This document shows positions 41,365 through 50,172 of a stretch of 64,000 nt of DNA, in pieces (position 1 is the first letter of the stretch; each line of letters starts with the position of its first letter). The notes beneath the pieces were generated by a model. The model was not told the DNA's origin and ran no database searches. It saw only the letters and a list, made by a program, of their open reading frames with translations. Made by a program: the position numbers and the translations under genes. The stretch comes from Pararhizobium_B sp963760965 (GTDB lineage Bacteria; Pseudomonadota; Alphaproteobacteria; Rhizobiales; Rhizobiaceae). The stretch lies in the NCBI GenBank assembly GCA_963760965.1, contig CAVXEW010000013.1, forward strand, positions 620,001-684,000, in the 5' to 3' direction.

Positions 41365-43548
41365 ATGGCAAGCGAAGAGTTCAAGCCAGAGACTTTCGAG
41401 ACGCGAGGCGGCGTCGCGATCACGCGCCGGCGCCGCCCGATCGACTACGGCGACGCCATCGAAGGCGCGACGGCTGCGCTCGATTCGCACCGCGGCGCCG
41501 TGTTCTCCTCAAACTACGAATATCCGGGGCGCTACACGCGCTGGGATACGGCCATCGTCGACCCGCCGCTCGGAATATCCTCGAAGGGGCGCGGCATGCG
41601 CCTCGAAGCCTATAACGGCCGGGGCGAGGTCCTGCTGTCGCTGATCGCCGATCGCCTTGCGGGCGAGGCGGAGATCGATCTCGGCGCACGCACCGTGAAC
41701 CGCCTGGAACTGACCGTGCGGAAGCCGGGTGGCCCGATTGCCGAGGAAGATCGCTCGCGCGTGCCGACCGTCTTCACGGCGCTGAGGGCGATCACCGATC
41801 TGTTCCACAGTGCCGCCGACGGCAATCTCGGCCTCTACGGTGCTTTCGGCTACGATCTCGCCTTCCAGTTCGACGCGGTGGAACAGAAGCTGGAGCGCCC
41901 GGAAAGCCAGCGCGATCTGGTGCTCTACCTTCCCGACGAGATCATCGTCGTCGACCACTATTCCGCCGCCGCCTGGATCGACCGTTACGAGTTCGCCCGC
42001 GACGGACTGACGACCGAAGGCAAGGCGCGCGACCTCGGGGCCGAACCTTTCGTGCCGTCGGATCGGATCCCGCCTCGTTCGGACCACAAGCCGGGCGAGT
42101 ATGCGGAACTCGTCAGGCGAGCGAAGGAAAGCTTTCGGCGCGGGGACCTCTTCGAGGTGGTGCCGGGGCAGATGTTCTTCGAGCGGTGCGAAAGCAACCC
42201 GTCGGACATCGCCCGCCGGCTGAAGGTCATAAACCCGTCGCCCTATTCCTTCTTCATCAACCTGGGTGACGGCGAATATCTCGTCGGGGCGTCGCCGGAG
42301 ATGTTCGTGCGGGTGAACGGCAGGCGGGTCGAGACATGCCCCATCTCGGGCACGATCAAGCGCGGCGACGATGCCATCTCGGATTCCGAGCAGATCCTGA
42401 AGTTGCTCAACTCCAAGAAGGACGAGTCCGAGCTGACGATGTGCTCCGACGTCGACCGGAACGACAAGAGCCGCGTTTGCGAGCCGGGCTCCGTGAAGGT
42501 GATCGGCCGGCGGCAGATCGAGATGTATTCCCGGTTGATCCATACCGTGGACCACATCGAGGGACGGTTGCGCGACGGCATGGATGCCTTCGACGCATTC
42601 CTCAGCCACGCATGGGCCGTGACGGTGACGGGTGCGCCGAAGCTCTGGGCAATGCGTTTCATCGAGAACAACGAGAAGAGCCCGCGGGCCTGGTACGGCG
42701 GCGCGATTGGCATGATCAATTTCAACGGCGACATGAACACCGGGCTGACGCTCAGGACGATCCGCATCAAGGACGGGATCGCCGAGGTGCGCGCCGGGGC
42801 GACCCTTCTCTACGATTCCATCCCTGAGGAGGAAGAAGCCGAGACGGAACTCAAGGCATCCGCGATGCTCGCCGCGATCCGTGACGCGCGCCTCGGGAAT
42901 GCCACGGGAATGCTGCGCGACACGGCGCGCGTCGGCGAGGGTGTTTCCATCCTGCTCGTCGATCACGAGGATTCCTTCGTGCACACGCTCGCCAACTATT
43001 TCCGGCAGACCGGTGCGAAGGTGACGACGGTTCGCAGCCCCGTGGACGACCGGACCTTCGACGGCATCGCTCCGGATCTCGTGGTGCTGTCTCCGGGGCC
43101 GGGGAGCCCGAAGGATTTCGACTGCAAGTCGACGATCAGGCGGGCGCGGGTCCGCGGCCTGCCGATCTTCGGGGTGTGTCTCGGCCTGCAGGCGATCGCC
43201 GAGGCCTATGGCGGGGAGTTGCGCCATCTCGCGATGCCGATGCACGGCAAGCCCTCCCGCATCCGGGTGATGGAACCGGGCCGTGTATTCTCCGGCCTGC
43301 CGAAGGAGGTGACGGTGGGGCGCTACCATTCGATCTTCGCCGATCCGGCGACCCTGCCGAGGGAGTTCCGCGTCACGGCCGAGAGCGAGGACGGCACGAT
43401 CATGGGCATAGAACACACCTCGGAGCCGGTGGCGGCGGTCCAGTTCCATCCCGAGTCGATCATGACGCTCGGGGGCGATGCGGGCATGCGGATGATCGAG
43501 AACGTCGTCGCGCATCTGCGAAGGCGCGCCGACGAAAAGGCTGCCTGA
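41365..43548 (+). CDS. trpE(G): Fused anthranilate synthase TrpEG
   Basis: 727 residues; makes anthranilate from chorismate and glutamine in one chain. The TrpE part (about 1-510) has NPSPYSFFINLGDGEYLVGA, SPEMFVRV, CPISGTIKRG, MCSDVDRNDKSRVCEPGSV and TVTGAPKLWAMRFIE. The TrpG glutaminase (about 525-725) has ILLVDHEDSFVHTLANYF, LSPGPGSPKDF, catalytic Cys in FGVCLGLQAIAEAYGG and His/Glu in FHPES. The fused form is standard in Rhizobiales. Regulated by the trpL attenuator upstream. Confidence 0.97.
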   Translation: MASEEFKPETFETRGGVAITRRRRPIDYGDAIEGATAALDSHRGAVFSSNYEYPGRYTRWDTAIVDPPLGISSKGRGMRLEAYNGRGEVLLSLIADRLAGEAEIDLGARTVNRLELTVRKPGGPIAEEDRSRVPTVFTALRAITDLFHSAADGNLGLYGAFGYDLAFQFDAVEQKLERPESQRDLVLYLPDEIIVVDHYSAAAWIDRYEFARDGLTTEGKARDLGAEPFVPSDRIPPRSDHKPGEYAELVRRAKESFRRGDLFEVVPGQMFFERCESNPSDIARRLKVINPSPYSFFINLGDGEYLVGASPEMFVRVNGRRVETCPISGTIKRGDDAISDSEQILKLLNSKKDESELTMCSDVDRNDKSRVCEPGSVKVIGRRQIEMYSRLIHTVDHIEGRLRDGMDAFDAFLSHAWAVTVTGAPKLWAMRFIENNEKSPRAWYGGAIGMINFNGDMNTGLTLRTIRIKDGIAEVRAGATLLYDSIPEEEEAETELKASAMLAAIRDARLGNATGMLRDTARVGEGVSILLVDHEDSFVHTLANYFRQTGAKVTTVRSPVDDRTFDGIAPDLVVLSPGPGSPKDFDCKSTIRRARVRGLPIFGVCLGLQAIAEAYGGELRHLAMPMHGKPSRIRVMEPGRVFSGLPKEVTVGRYHSIFADPATLPREFRVTAESEDGTIMGIEHTSEPVAAVQFHPESIMTLGGDAGMRMIENVVAHLRRRADEKAA

Positions 43549-43579
43549 AGCCGCAACGGGTTCCGGAAGGGCAGTCGAT

Positions 43580-44515
43580 ATGAGCGATCCTGCGAACGCC
43601 CGCCCGAACGGCGACGGCCCGCGCCACTCCGGGGTCGTCGAGCGATTGGCCTTCTATTCGATCCCGGTCGCGATCCTTGTGCTCGCGCTGAAGGTGCTGG
43701 CCTGGCGGCTGACCGGCTCCGTCGCGCTCCTGTCCGACGCCACGGAGACGATCGTCAACGTCTTTGCCGCCGCGGCGGCGCTCGCCGCAGTCCACTACAG
43801 CCGGAAGCCCGCCGACGAGAACCATCATTTCGGGCACTACAAGGCCGAGTATTTCTCCGCGGTTCTAGAGGGCGTGCTGATCGTTCTCGCCGCGCTGCTG
43901 ATCGCCTACGAGGCGTTCGGGCACATCCTCGCCCCGGTCCTGCCGCAGCAGCCCCTGCCGGGCCTGGCCATCAACGCGCTGGGCGGGCTCGTCAACGCGG
44001 TCTGGGCCCAGATCCTCGTCCGCGCGGGCAGGCGGCACCGCTCTCCCGCTCTCGTCGCGGACGGAATCCACATCTACACCGACGTCGTCACTTCTGTCGG
44101 CGTGATCGTGGGCCTCGGGCTGGCACTCGCCACGGGGTGGGCCATCCTCGATCCGTTGCTCGCGCTGGCGGTCGCCGCAAACATCGTGCGGGAAGGCTGG
44201 AAGGTGATTTCGGAGTTGGTCAACGGCCTGATGGACCGGGCCGCCAGCCCGGAGGACATCGAGCGGATCAAGGCCATCATCGGCGAGAATGCCGAAGGGT
44301 CGCTCGGCGTGCACGATCTCAAGACGCGGGTGGCAGGACCGGCCACCTTCATCGATTTCCACATGGTGGTCCCGCGCTCGATGACCGTCGAGGACGCGCA
44401 CGTCATTTGCGATCGCCTGGAGGAGGCGATCAAGGAATTCGTGCCGGGTGCCGCGATCGCCATCCATGTCGAGCCGAGGGGGGAGGAGGCGCACGGCATA
44501 AAAGTGCAGCTGTGA
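43580..44515 (+). CDS. Cation diffusion facilitator (CDF) metal efflux protein
   Basis: 311-residue proton-coupled divalent metal exporter with six predicted helices. The metal site residues appear in the second helix (SVALLSDATETIVN) and fifth helix (VADGIHIYTDVVTSV). The loop DENHHFGHYKAEYFSAVLEG is the family's short His-rich segment. The C-terminal cytoplasmic domain (about 210-311) has GVHDLKTRVAGPATFIDFHM with the expected His. Site residues (Asp in the second helix, His and Asp in the fifth) suggest Zn/Fe/Mn rather than one certain metal. 31 bases after trpEG, possibly co-transcribed. Confidence 0.9.
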   Translation: MSDPANARPNGDGPRHSGVVERLAFYSIPVAILVLALKVLAWRLTGSVALLSDATETIVNVFAAAAALAAVHYSRKPADENHHFGHYKAEYFSAVLEGVLIVLAALLIAYEAFGHILAPVLPQQPLPGLAINALGGLVNAVWAQILVRAGRRHRSPALVADGIHIYTDVVTSVGVIVGLGLALATGWAILDPLLALAVAANIVREGWKVISELVNGLMDRAASPEDIERIKAIIGENAEGSLGVHDLKTRVAGPATFIDFHMVVPRSMTVEDAHVICDRLEEAIKEFVPGAAIAIHVEPRGEEAHGIKVQL

Positions 44516-44554
44516 AACGCCAGATTACGCGGCCGGCCGCCGGGCGGCTTCGGG

Positions 44555-44667
44555 AAAAAAAAGGCCGGCCTTGCGGCCGGCCCAATGTCGGAGCCTTAGC
44601 GGGGTAGGGGCGTTTTGAGAGGCTCCGAACTCGTCTGCGCATGGACAACGGTCAGCTATTCGACCGT
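44555..44667 (-). ncRNA. Candidate small RNA with three stem-loops
   Basis: In the 328-base gene-free stretch 44516-44843 the minus strand shows ACGGTC/GACCGT (44648-44667). Next is a stem GGAGCCT/AGGCTCC (44590-44626) enclosing the C-rich loop CGCCCCTACCCCGC. Last is GGCCGGCC-GCAA-GGCCGGCC followed by eight T (44555-44582), a strong intrinsic terminator. No minus-strand coding gene precedes that terminator. The C-rich loop could pair with ribosome-binding sites, as in other rhizobial sRNAs. Not recognised as a named family; the 5' end is not defined. Confidence 0.4.
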
Positions 44668-44747
44668 CGCCGGCGCAAAAAATTTTTCCGTTTGATAACT
44701 CGCCTCGGGTCGCCGCTTTGCGATCCTTTTGTCTTGTCTTTCTTGAT

Positions 44748-44819
44748 ATCACGAAAAGATAACAGATACGAATCATTTCGTGATTCGAGGGGTCATCCAT
44801 TTGGTGACTTTTTCGTGAC
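44748..44819. repeat. Three TTTCGTGA repeats upstream of the TauE-like gene
   Basis: ATCACGAAA at 44748-44756 and TTTCGTGAT at 44776-44784 form a perfect 9-base inverted repeat with 19 bases between. A third copy, TTTCGTGAC, lies at 44811-44819. The last copy is 24 bases before the permease start. The AT-rich arrangement looks like an operator region for a dimeric regulator. Nothing else was seen in this stretch apart from the possible sRNA. Confidence 0.5.
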
Positions 44820-44843
44820 GAGAGTCGAAGCTTGCCGCCGATC

Positions 44844-45653
44844 ATGGAACTTGTCGAGATTGCAGCCGCATTCGCTGCTGCCGGCGCGGTTGCCGGATTC
44901 CTTGCCGGCCTTTTCGGCATCGGTGGCGGCGCTGTGCTCGTTCCCGCGTTCTATCAGGCATTTGCGGTCATGGGGGTCAACGACGCGGTACGCATGCATC
45001 TGTGTGTCGGCACCTCCCTCGCGGTGATCGTGCCGACCTCGATCCGGTCCTTCCTTGCGCATCGCGGCCACGGCGCCGTGGACACGAGGCTCCTGAAAGG
45101 CTGGATCCTGCCGGTGCCGGCGGGCGTGCTCCTGGCCTCCGCCGTCGCGGCCTTCGCGTCGAGTGCGGTGCTTCGCGGAATTTTCGCTGCGATCGCGGCT
45201 CTCGTCGGCGCCAGGATGCTTTTCGCCCGCCAGAAGTGGCGGCTGGGAACGGAGTTGCCCGGACAGCCGGCGCGAGCGGTGGTCGGCACGGTGATCGGGC
45301 TGCTGTCGGGGCTGATGGGGATCGGTGGCGGGGTGATGAACAGCACATTCATGACGCTGTTCGACCGTCCAGTGCACCAGGCGGTCGCCACCTCTTCGGG
45401 AGTCGGCGTCCTTGTCTCGGTTCCCGGCCTGGTCGGCTACGTGGTGGCGGGCTGGGGCGAGAAGGGCCTGCCGCCGTTTTCCACCGGATTCGTCAACTGG
45501 ATCGCCGTGGCGTTGATCATGCCGATCACCCTTCTCGTGGCTCCCTATGGCGTTCGCGTCGCCCATGCGCTCGGCAAGCGGCAATTGCAGGTTCTGCTCG
45601 GCTGCTTCCTGCTGCTGGTCTCGGCGCGGTTCTTCTACAGCCTCGCCGGCTGA
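44844..45653 (+). CDS. TauE/SafE family permease
   Basis: 269-residue membrane protein with about eight helices in two repeats. Family glycine-rich motifs are seen twice: GFLAGLFGIGGGAVLVPAFY near the start and LLSGLMGIGGGVMNSTFMTL in the middle. Members export or import sulfite, sulfoacetate or related anions. The ATG at 44844 (MELVEIAAAF) is chosen; a TTG at 44832 is possible. An ArsR-type persulfide-sensor candidate lies elsewhere in the window, but no direct link is visible. Substrate unknown. Confidence 0.85.
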   Translation: MELVEIAAAFAAAGAVAGFLAGLFGIGGGAVLVPAFYQAFAVMGVNDAVRMHLCVGTSLAVIVPTSIRSFLAHRGHGAVDTRLLKGWILPVPAGVLLASAVAAFASSAVLRGIFAAIAALVGARMLFARQKWRLGTELPGQPARAVVGTVIGLLSGLMGIGGGVMNSTFMTLFDRPVHQAVATSSGVGVLVSVPGLVGYVVAGWGEKGLPPFSTGFVNWIAVALIMPITLLVAPYGVRVAHALGKRQLQVLLGCFLLLVSARFFYSLAG

Positions 45654-45663
45654 GCGGCCCTGG

Positions 45664-46380
45664 TCAGTTTTGAAGGACGAGCATGTCGCGGCTCATCTGG
45701 AACGATGTCAGCGTCTCGAGAAAGTCCATGCCGAGCAGGCTCTGGTCGAGCATTCCGGGGGCCGAGACGCTGGCGCGCACGTGCTTGCGCTCGATCGGCC
45801 CGAGCCTGATCCTGGCGAGTTCGACCGAGGCGGCCCTCGCCTTGCCATTCGCCGTCAGGACGGTCTGGGTGAAGGACAGCTTCTTCGGATCCAGCCCGAT
45901 GTCGTAGGCATCGCGGTAGGAAAGGACCACGGTGCTGGCACCCGTGTCTATGAGGAAGTTGACGCGGTGCCCGTCGACCCAGGCGGTGGCCTCGAAATGG
46001 CCGCTCTTGGTCTTCTGGAGTATGACCTCGGTCGCCCCGTTCAGGCCGGTGCGGGTGATCGGCAGGCCGGGGATCAGGCCGGCGGTCAGCCGTGCGCCCG
46101 CTTCCTGCAGATCGTAGCGATAGATGTAGAGTGCGGAAAGGGCCAGGAGCGCCACCACCCAGATCATCATGTTCCGGACGATTTCGCGGATCCGGCCGGA
46201 GGAGAGCACGCCCGCGGCGAGCACCGCGGCCCACGCCGACAACGCGGCGGCCGAGGCGAAGGTGTCCTCGGGCATGCCGAAGACGAGCCCGTTGCGCCTG
46301 TTGAAGAGCAGAAGCACGAGGGCCACGCCGAGCACGCCCAGGACGAGGGGAAAGACGTAGCGGCGATGCATCGGTCTCAT
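45664..46380 (-). CDS. Membrane-anchored clan AA aspartic protease (TIGR02281-like)
   Basis: 238 residues. Three N-terminal hydrophobic segments (about 8-24, 38-56, 66-84; VFPLVLGVLGVALVLLLF first) anchor a retropepsin-like domain with one active-site motif NFLIDTGASTVVLSY and the matching late LDQSLLGMDFLETL. A single DTG means it works as a dimer. The start has AGGAGGGAAG directly ahead. It overlaps the DUF1289 gene by ATGA. A regulated-proteolysis role is likely for the family; substrate unknown. Convergent with the TauE-like gene. Confidence 0.87.
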   Translation of the reverse strand: MRPMHRRYVFPLVLGVLGVALVLLLFNRRNGLVFGMPEDTFASAAALSAWAAVLAAGVLSSGRIREIVRNMMIWVVALLALSALYIYRYDLQEAGARLTAGLIPGLPITRTGLNGATEVILQKTKSGHFEATAWVDGHRVNFLIDTGASTVVLSYRDAYDIGLDPKKLSFTQTVLTANGKARAASVELARIRLGPIERKHVRASVSAPGMLDQSLLGMDFLETLTSFQMSRDMLVLQN

Positions 46381-46658
46381 CTTCCCTCCTGTCGTTCGCG
46401 CGCCATGCGGGCGCGGCGGGTCTCGCGCCGGGGCTTCCGCTCGACGGTGGCAAGGCGGGCCGGCAAGGCCTGCAGCACGTTGCGGCGTGCATCGTCCGGC
46501 ATCGTCATCCACCCCGCGATCTCGTCGCGCGTGCGCCCGCAGCCGAAGCAATATCCCGTCTTCATGTCGATCGAGCAAACGAGGATGCAGGGCGATTCGA
46601 CCGTATTCATTTCTGGCGACCGTGTTCCTGGCGGCAAGTCGGGATGCTCGTTCTGCAT
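46377..46658 (-). CDS. DUF1289 domain protein
   Basis: 93-residue protein with the DUF1289 cysteine pattern SPCILVCSIDMKTGYCFGCGR (CxxxC...CxxC), expected to bind a metal or Fe-S cluster. A basic tail (RKPRRETRRARMARERQ) follows. The start may be ATG 46658 or the internal ATG at 46610 (MNTVESPC), the more usual beginning for this family. Its stop overlaps the aspartic protease ATG, so the two are translationally coupled. It starts 4 bases after cobS. Function unknown. Confidence 0.8.
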   Translation of the reverse strand: MQNEHPDLPPGTRSPEMNTVESPCILVCSIDMKTGYCFGCGRTRDEIAGWMTMPDDARRNVLQALPARLATVERKPRRETRRARMARERQEGR

Positions 46659-46662
46659 GGCT

Positions 46663-47472
46663 TCATATGATCAGGACCAGCGCTACGAGGCCGGCCATCT
46701 CGGCGAGTTGCTGGGCCGTGCCGATCGTGTCGCCGGTATGCCCGCCGAGCCGGTTGCCGGCATGCAGGGTGAAGAGGGCCGTCGCCGCGCCGACGGCGGC
46801 AAGCGAGCCCGCGCCGGCGAGCGCGCCGCATGTCGGCACGAGGCAGATCACCAGCAGCCCGACGCCGAGGACGATCGCCCAGTTCACCGCCGTCTCCTCC
46901 GGTCGTCCCGCCCGGTCGGCGACACCTTCTGGGCGGGCCGAGGGCAATGCCTGCCAGTGCCATACCATGGCCGCGCGGCTGGCCGCGGCAATGCCGAGGA
47001 AGGCGAACATGGCAGCCAGCGGCGACAGCACGGCCGACAGCGTCCCGACGGAGGCCACGCGCAGGCCGATCGACAGGACGAGGCCGATGGACCCGTAGGT
47101 GCCGATCCGGCTGTCCTTCATGATCGAAAGGGCGCGTTCGGCGTCGGCTCCGGCGCCGAAGCCGTCGAGCGTGTCGGCCAGGCCGTCCTCGTGCAGGGCG
47201 CCGGTGACGGCGACCTGCAGCGCCACGACGAGGCAGCCGGCCAGAAGATATGGCGCGTCGGCTGCCGAAAGGAGGGCAAGCAACAGGGCGGCGGGCAGCG
47301 AGACGACGATGCCTGCCAGCGGAAAACTTCGGACGGCGCCGCTGAGCGGGGACGACCCGCCGGAGAAGAACCGGTGCGGCACGGGCAGGCGGCTGAGGAA
47401 GCCGACGGCGCGTGCGGTCTCGCCGAGAAGTTCGGCCGGGAGTGCGAGCTGGTCTTTGAATTCCGTTTTCAT
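46663..47472 (-). CDS. cobS: Adenosylcobinamide-GDP ribazoletransferase
   Basis: Last assembly step of the cobalamin lower ligand, joining alpha-ribazole to cobinamide-GDP. 269 residues, polytopic membrane protein. Family landmarks: FLSRLPVPH near the start, TGALHEDGLADTLDGFGAG with the acidic metal site, MKDSRIGTYGSIGLVLSI and the C-terminal NRLGGHTGDTIGTAQQL. Divergent from cobT across about 100 bases. Named cobV in Pseudomonas denitrificans nomenclature. Confidence 0.93.
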   Translation of the reverse strand: MKTEFKDQLALPAELLGETARAVGFLSRLPVPHRFFSGGSSPLSGAVRSFPLAGIVVSLPAALLLALLSAADAPYLLAGCLVVALQVAVTGALHEDGLADTLDGFGAGADAERALSIMKDSRIGTYGSIGLVLSIGLRVASVGTLSAVLSPLAAMFAFLGIAAASRAAMVWHWQALPSARPEGVADRAGRPEETAVNWAIVLGVGLLVICLVPTCGALAGAGSLAAVGAATALFTLHAGNRLGGHTGDTIGTAQQLAEMAGLVALVLII

Positions 47473-47575
47473 GGTTGCGACCTTAAACGGCGCGGAGCGA
47501 GTTGTGGGTGCCTAGAAGTCACTCTAAGGAAGAATTTGAACTTTCTGTGCGACCAGCTGTGACAAGGATGACACC

Positions 47576-48592
47576 ATGGCGACGACGGGGCTGCCGTTCG
47601 ACGATTTCCGCGAGCTTCTGCGCAATCTGCCCGGGCCGGACGAGACGGCAGGGGCGACCGCGCGTGACCGCGATTCGCATCTGACCAAGCCGCCGGGAGC
47701 GCTCGCTCGCCTCGAGGAGATTGCGTTCTGGCTGGCATCTTGGACCGGCCGGCAGCCGGCGGTGACGCGACCGCTCGTCGCGGTCTTCGCCGGCAACCAC
47801 GGCGTTACGCGCAAGGGCGTGTCGCCTTTTCCGGCCGACGTGACACAGCAGATGGTGGCGAACTTCGCCGCCGGCGGAGCCGCGATCAACCAGATATGCG
47901 TGGTCCATGATCTCGGCCTGAAGGTCTTCGACCTGGCGCTCGAGGTGCCGACGGGCGATATCACCGAGGAAGCGGCGCTGAGCGAGCGCGACTGCGCAGC
48001 CACGATGGCTTTCGGCATGGAATCCATAGCCGGCGGGACCGATCTCCTGTGCGTCGGAGAAATGGGAATCGGAAACACCACGGTCGCCGCGGCCATCTGC
48101 CACGGACTCTTCGGCGGCGAGGCGGCGGACTGGGTCGGACCGGGCACCGGCGCGGCCGGCGAGGGCATGCAGCGCAAGATAGCCGCCGTAGAGGCCGCGG
48201 TCTCCCTGCACAAGCCGCATCTGAAGGATCCCCTCGAACTGTTGAGGCGCCTGGGCGGACGGGAGATCGCCGCAATGGCGGGGGCCATTCTCGCCGCGCG
48301 GATGGAACGCATCCCGGTCATACTCGACGGCTACGTCACCGGGGCGGCCGCCGCGGTCCTGTTCGCCGCCAATCCGTCGGCGCTCGACCATTGCATCGCC
48401 GGACACGTCTCGGCCGAACCGGGTCACCGGCGCCTCCTCGAGAAGCTCGGCAAGAAGCCGCTGCTCGATCTCGGCATGCGGCTCGGGGAGGGGACGGGCG
48501 CAGCGCTGGCCGCCGGCATCGTCAAGTCGGCGGCGCTCTGTCATTCCGGCATGGCGACGTTCGAGGAAGCCGGCGTCAGCGGCAAGGGCTGA
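47576..48592 (+). CDS. cobT: Nicotinate-nucleotide-dimethylbenzimidazole phosphoribosyltransferase
   Basis: Makes alpha-ribazole phosphate from nicotinate mononucleotide and dimethylbenzimidazole; 338 residues. Visible blocks: VAVFAGNHGVTRKGVSPFP, NFAAGGAAINQI, CVGEMGIGNTTVAAAI, TGAAGEGM, GYVTGAAAAVLFAANP and the catalytic-Glu region LDLGMRLGEGTGAALAAGIV. Called cobU in P. denitrificans. It stands upstream of, but with its own leader from, the main cobalamin operon. Confidence 0.95.
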   Translation: MATTGLPFDDFRELLRNLPGPDETAGATARDRDSHLTKPPGALARLEEIAFWLASWTGRQPAVTRPLVAVFAGNHGVTRKGVSPFPADVTQQMVANFAAGGAAINQICVVHDLGLKVFDLALEVPTGDITEEAALSERDCAATMAFGMESIAGGTDLLCVGEMGIGNTTVAAAICHGLFGGEAADWVGPGTGAAGEGMQRKIAAVEAAVSLHKPHLKDPLELLRRLGGREIAAMAGAILAARMERIPVILDGYVTGAAAAVLFAANPSALDHCIAGHVSAEPGHRRLLEKLGKKPLLDLGMRLGEGTGAALAAGIVKSAALCHSGMATFEEAGVSGKG

Positions 48593-48644
48593 ATGGGGCG
48601 GAAGGCCGGCGGCGCGAACGGCGCCCGCGATGTCGGAATCGCGT

Positions 48645-48674
48645 TTGACCGGCCTCGGCCCTTTCGCCTAGATT
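48645..48674 (+). promoter_or_regulatory. Probable sigma-70 promoter of the cobalamin operon
   Basis: TTGACC (48645-48650) and TAGATT (48669-48674) are spaced by 18 bases. They precede a roughly 180-base leader ahead of cbiX. That leader lacks a clear B12 box, so a cobalamin riboswitch cannot be claimed. Confidence 0.5.
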
Positions 48675-48856
48675 GCGCCCCACTGTGCGACGGCGCCTGA
48701 AGCGAGCAGGCTGAGAGAAATTCCGGTGAGCCCGACCCATGCCGGGGGGCGATTCCGGGGCTGTCCAGATCGGTTTCGGCCCTGCGGTGCAGGTTGCCGT
48801 TCGGCGTTTCGTGCAGCGATCGACAATGCGGAGCGGGCCGAAAAGGGACGGGCACG

Positions 48857-50163
48857 GTGGAAAATCAGTCGAAGACGGGAGCGGAGAAGCTCGGAATCAT
48901 GGTCTGCGGCCACGGAAGCCGCAACATGAACGCAGCGCGCGAATTCTCGAAGGTCGCCGAGGGGCTGCGCGGCCGCCGGTCCGACATGCCGGTCGAATAC
49001 GGCTATCTCGAATTCTGCAATCCGGTGATCTCGCAGGGCCTCGACCGGCTGCGCGAACAGGGCGTGACCCGCGTCCTCGCGGTCCCGGGCATGCTGTTCG
49101 CCGCCGGCCATGCCAAGAACGACATCCCGTCCGTTCTCAACACTTATCAGTCGCAGAATCCCGGGATGGTGATCCACTACGGGCGCGAACTCGGCATCGA
49201 CCTGAAGATGATACGGGCTGCCGGGGCGCGCATCGAAGAGGCACTTGCCGCCGCCGATGCGGCGAACGGGCCGGTCGACCGGCACGATACGCTGCTCATG
49301 GTCGTCGGGCGCGGCGCCTCCGATCCGGACGCGAACTCGAACGTCGCCAAGGTCATGCGCATGCTCTGGGAAGGCATGGGCTTCGGCTGGGGCGAGACCT
49401 GCTATTCCGGCGTGACGTTCCCGCTCGTCGAGCCCGGCCTGGAACATGCCGTGCGCCTCGGCTACAGGCGCATCGTCGTCTTCCCCTATTTTCTTTTCAC
49501 CGGGGTGCTGGTGAAGCGGATCTATTCCTATGCCGATGTGGTCGCGGCGCGGCATCCGGAGATCGAGTTCGTCAAGGCAGGCTACCTCAACGACCATCCG
49601 CTCGTGCTCGACACCTTCGAGGACCGGGTGCGGGAGATTCTCGACGGGCAGGCGCTGATGAACTGCCAGATGTGCAAGTACCGCGAGCAGGTGCTCGGCT
49701 TCGAGGCGGAGGTCGGGCTGGCGCAGGAAAGCCACCATCACCATGTCGAGGGTATCGGGGGCGGGATGGAGAACTGCCCCTGCGGCGGCGATTGCGACGC
49801 GTCCTGCCGGGACGAGGACTTCTGCCGCGAGCATGGGCTGCCGTTCACCCCGGTCCATTCCCACGCCGAGCCAAACTCGCTCGAACCCGTCTTTCAACAT
49901 TCGCCCTCGGTGTCGCTCGGCGGACGATATGCCGAATTCGCCGACGCGGCGATCGCGACGGACCCGGCCGATTCGATCCTGCGCAGGCAGTCCGACCGGG
50001 AGCGCAGCCGGCATCATGATCACGATCACGATCACGGGCACGATCACGGGCACGCCCACGGACACGCCCACGGGCACGACCAAGGTCAGATCATCCTCAC
50101 CACCATCATCCCTATCCGCATGCCGATCATCCGCTCGGGCCGCGCTCGATGGCGAAGAAGTAG
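48857..50163 (+). CDS. cbiX: CbiX-type sirohydrochlorin cobaltochelatase with His-rich tail; frameshift at about 50087
   Basis: Inserts cobalt into sirohydrochlorin. It starts with GTG (48857) behind AAAGGGACG. CbiX domains span about 12-250 (IMVCGHGSRNMNAAREFSKV with the metal His; VPGMLFAAGHAKNDIPSVLN; VVGRGASDPDANSNVAKV; VFPYFLFTGVLVKRIYSYAD), then cysteine motifs CQMC, CPCGGDC, CRDEDFC and a long HDHDHGHDHGHAHGH tail. One base is missing near 50087: restoring it gives HHHPYPHADHPLGPRSMAKK and a stop at 50161-50163, the expected C-terminus. As sequenced, the frame continues to 50176. The first 400 codons are unaffected. Confidence 0.85.
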
Positions 50164-50172
50164 GTCGACGGG

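Noticed and set aside
45547..47562. Long plus-strand frame (about 670 codons) across the protease and cobS genes
   Set aside because: Runs opposite to well-supported aspartic protease, DUF1289 and cobS genes; composition typical of a GC-rich shadow.
48668..48745. Short hydrophobic reading (GLTGISLSLLASGAVAQWGA) on the minus strand in the cobalamin leader
   Set aside because: Looks like a membrane helix but has no start codon nearby, and the frame before it is antisense to cbiX.
48690..48800. Cobalamin or TPP riboswitch before cbiX
   Set aside because: Only partial similarity (GGCTGAGA, CCGGTGAG, GGCTGTCC); the B12 box and full TPP core are missing. Kept as a finding to test, not as a feature.
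49990..50080. Treating the GATCAC/GGGCAC hexamer tract as a mobile or regulatory repeat
   Set aside because: It encodes the in-frame His/Asp/Gly tail of CbiX, so it is a coding repeat.
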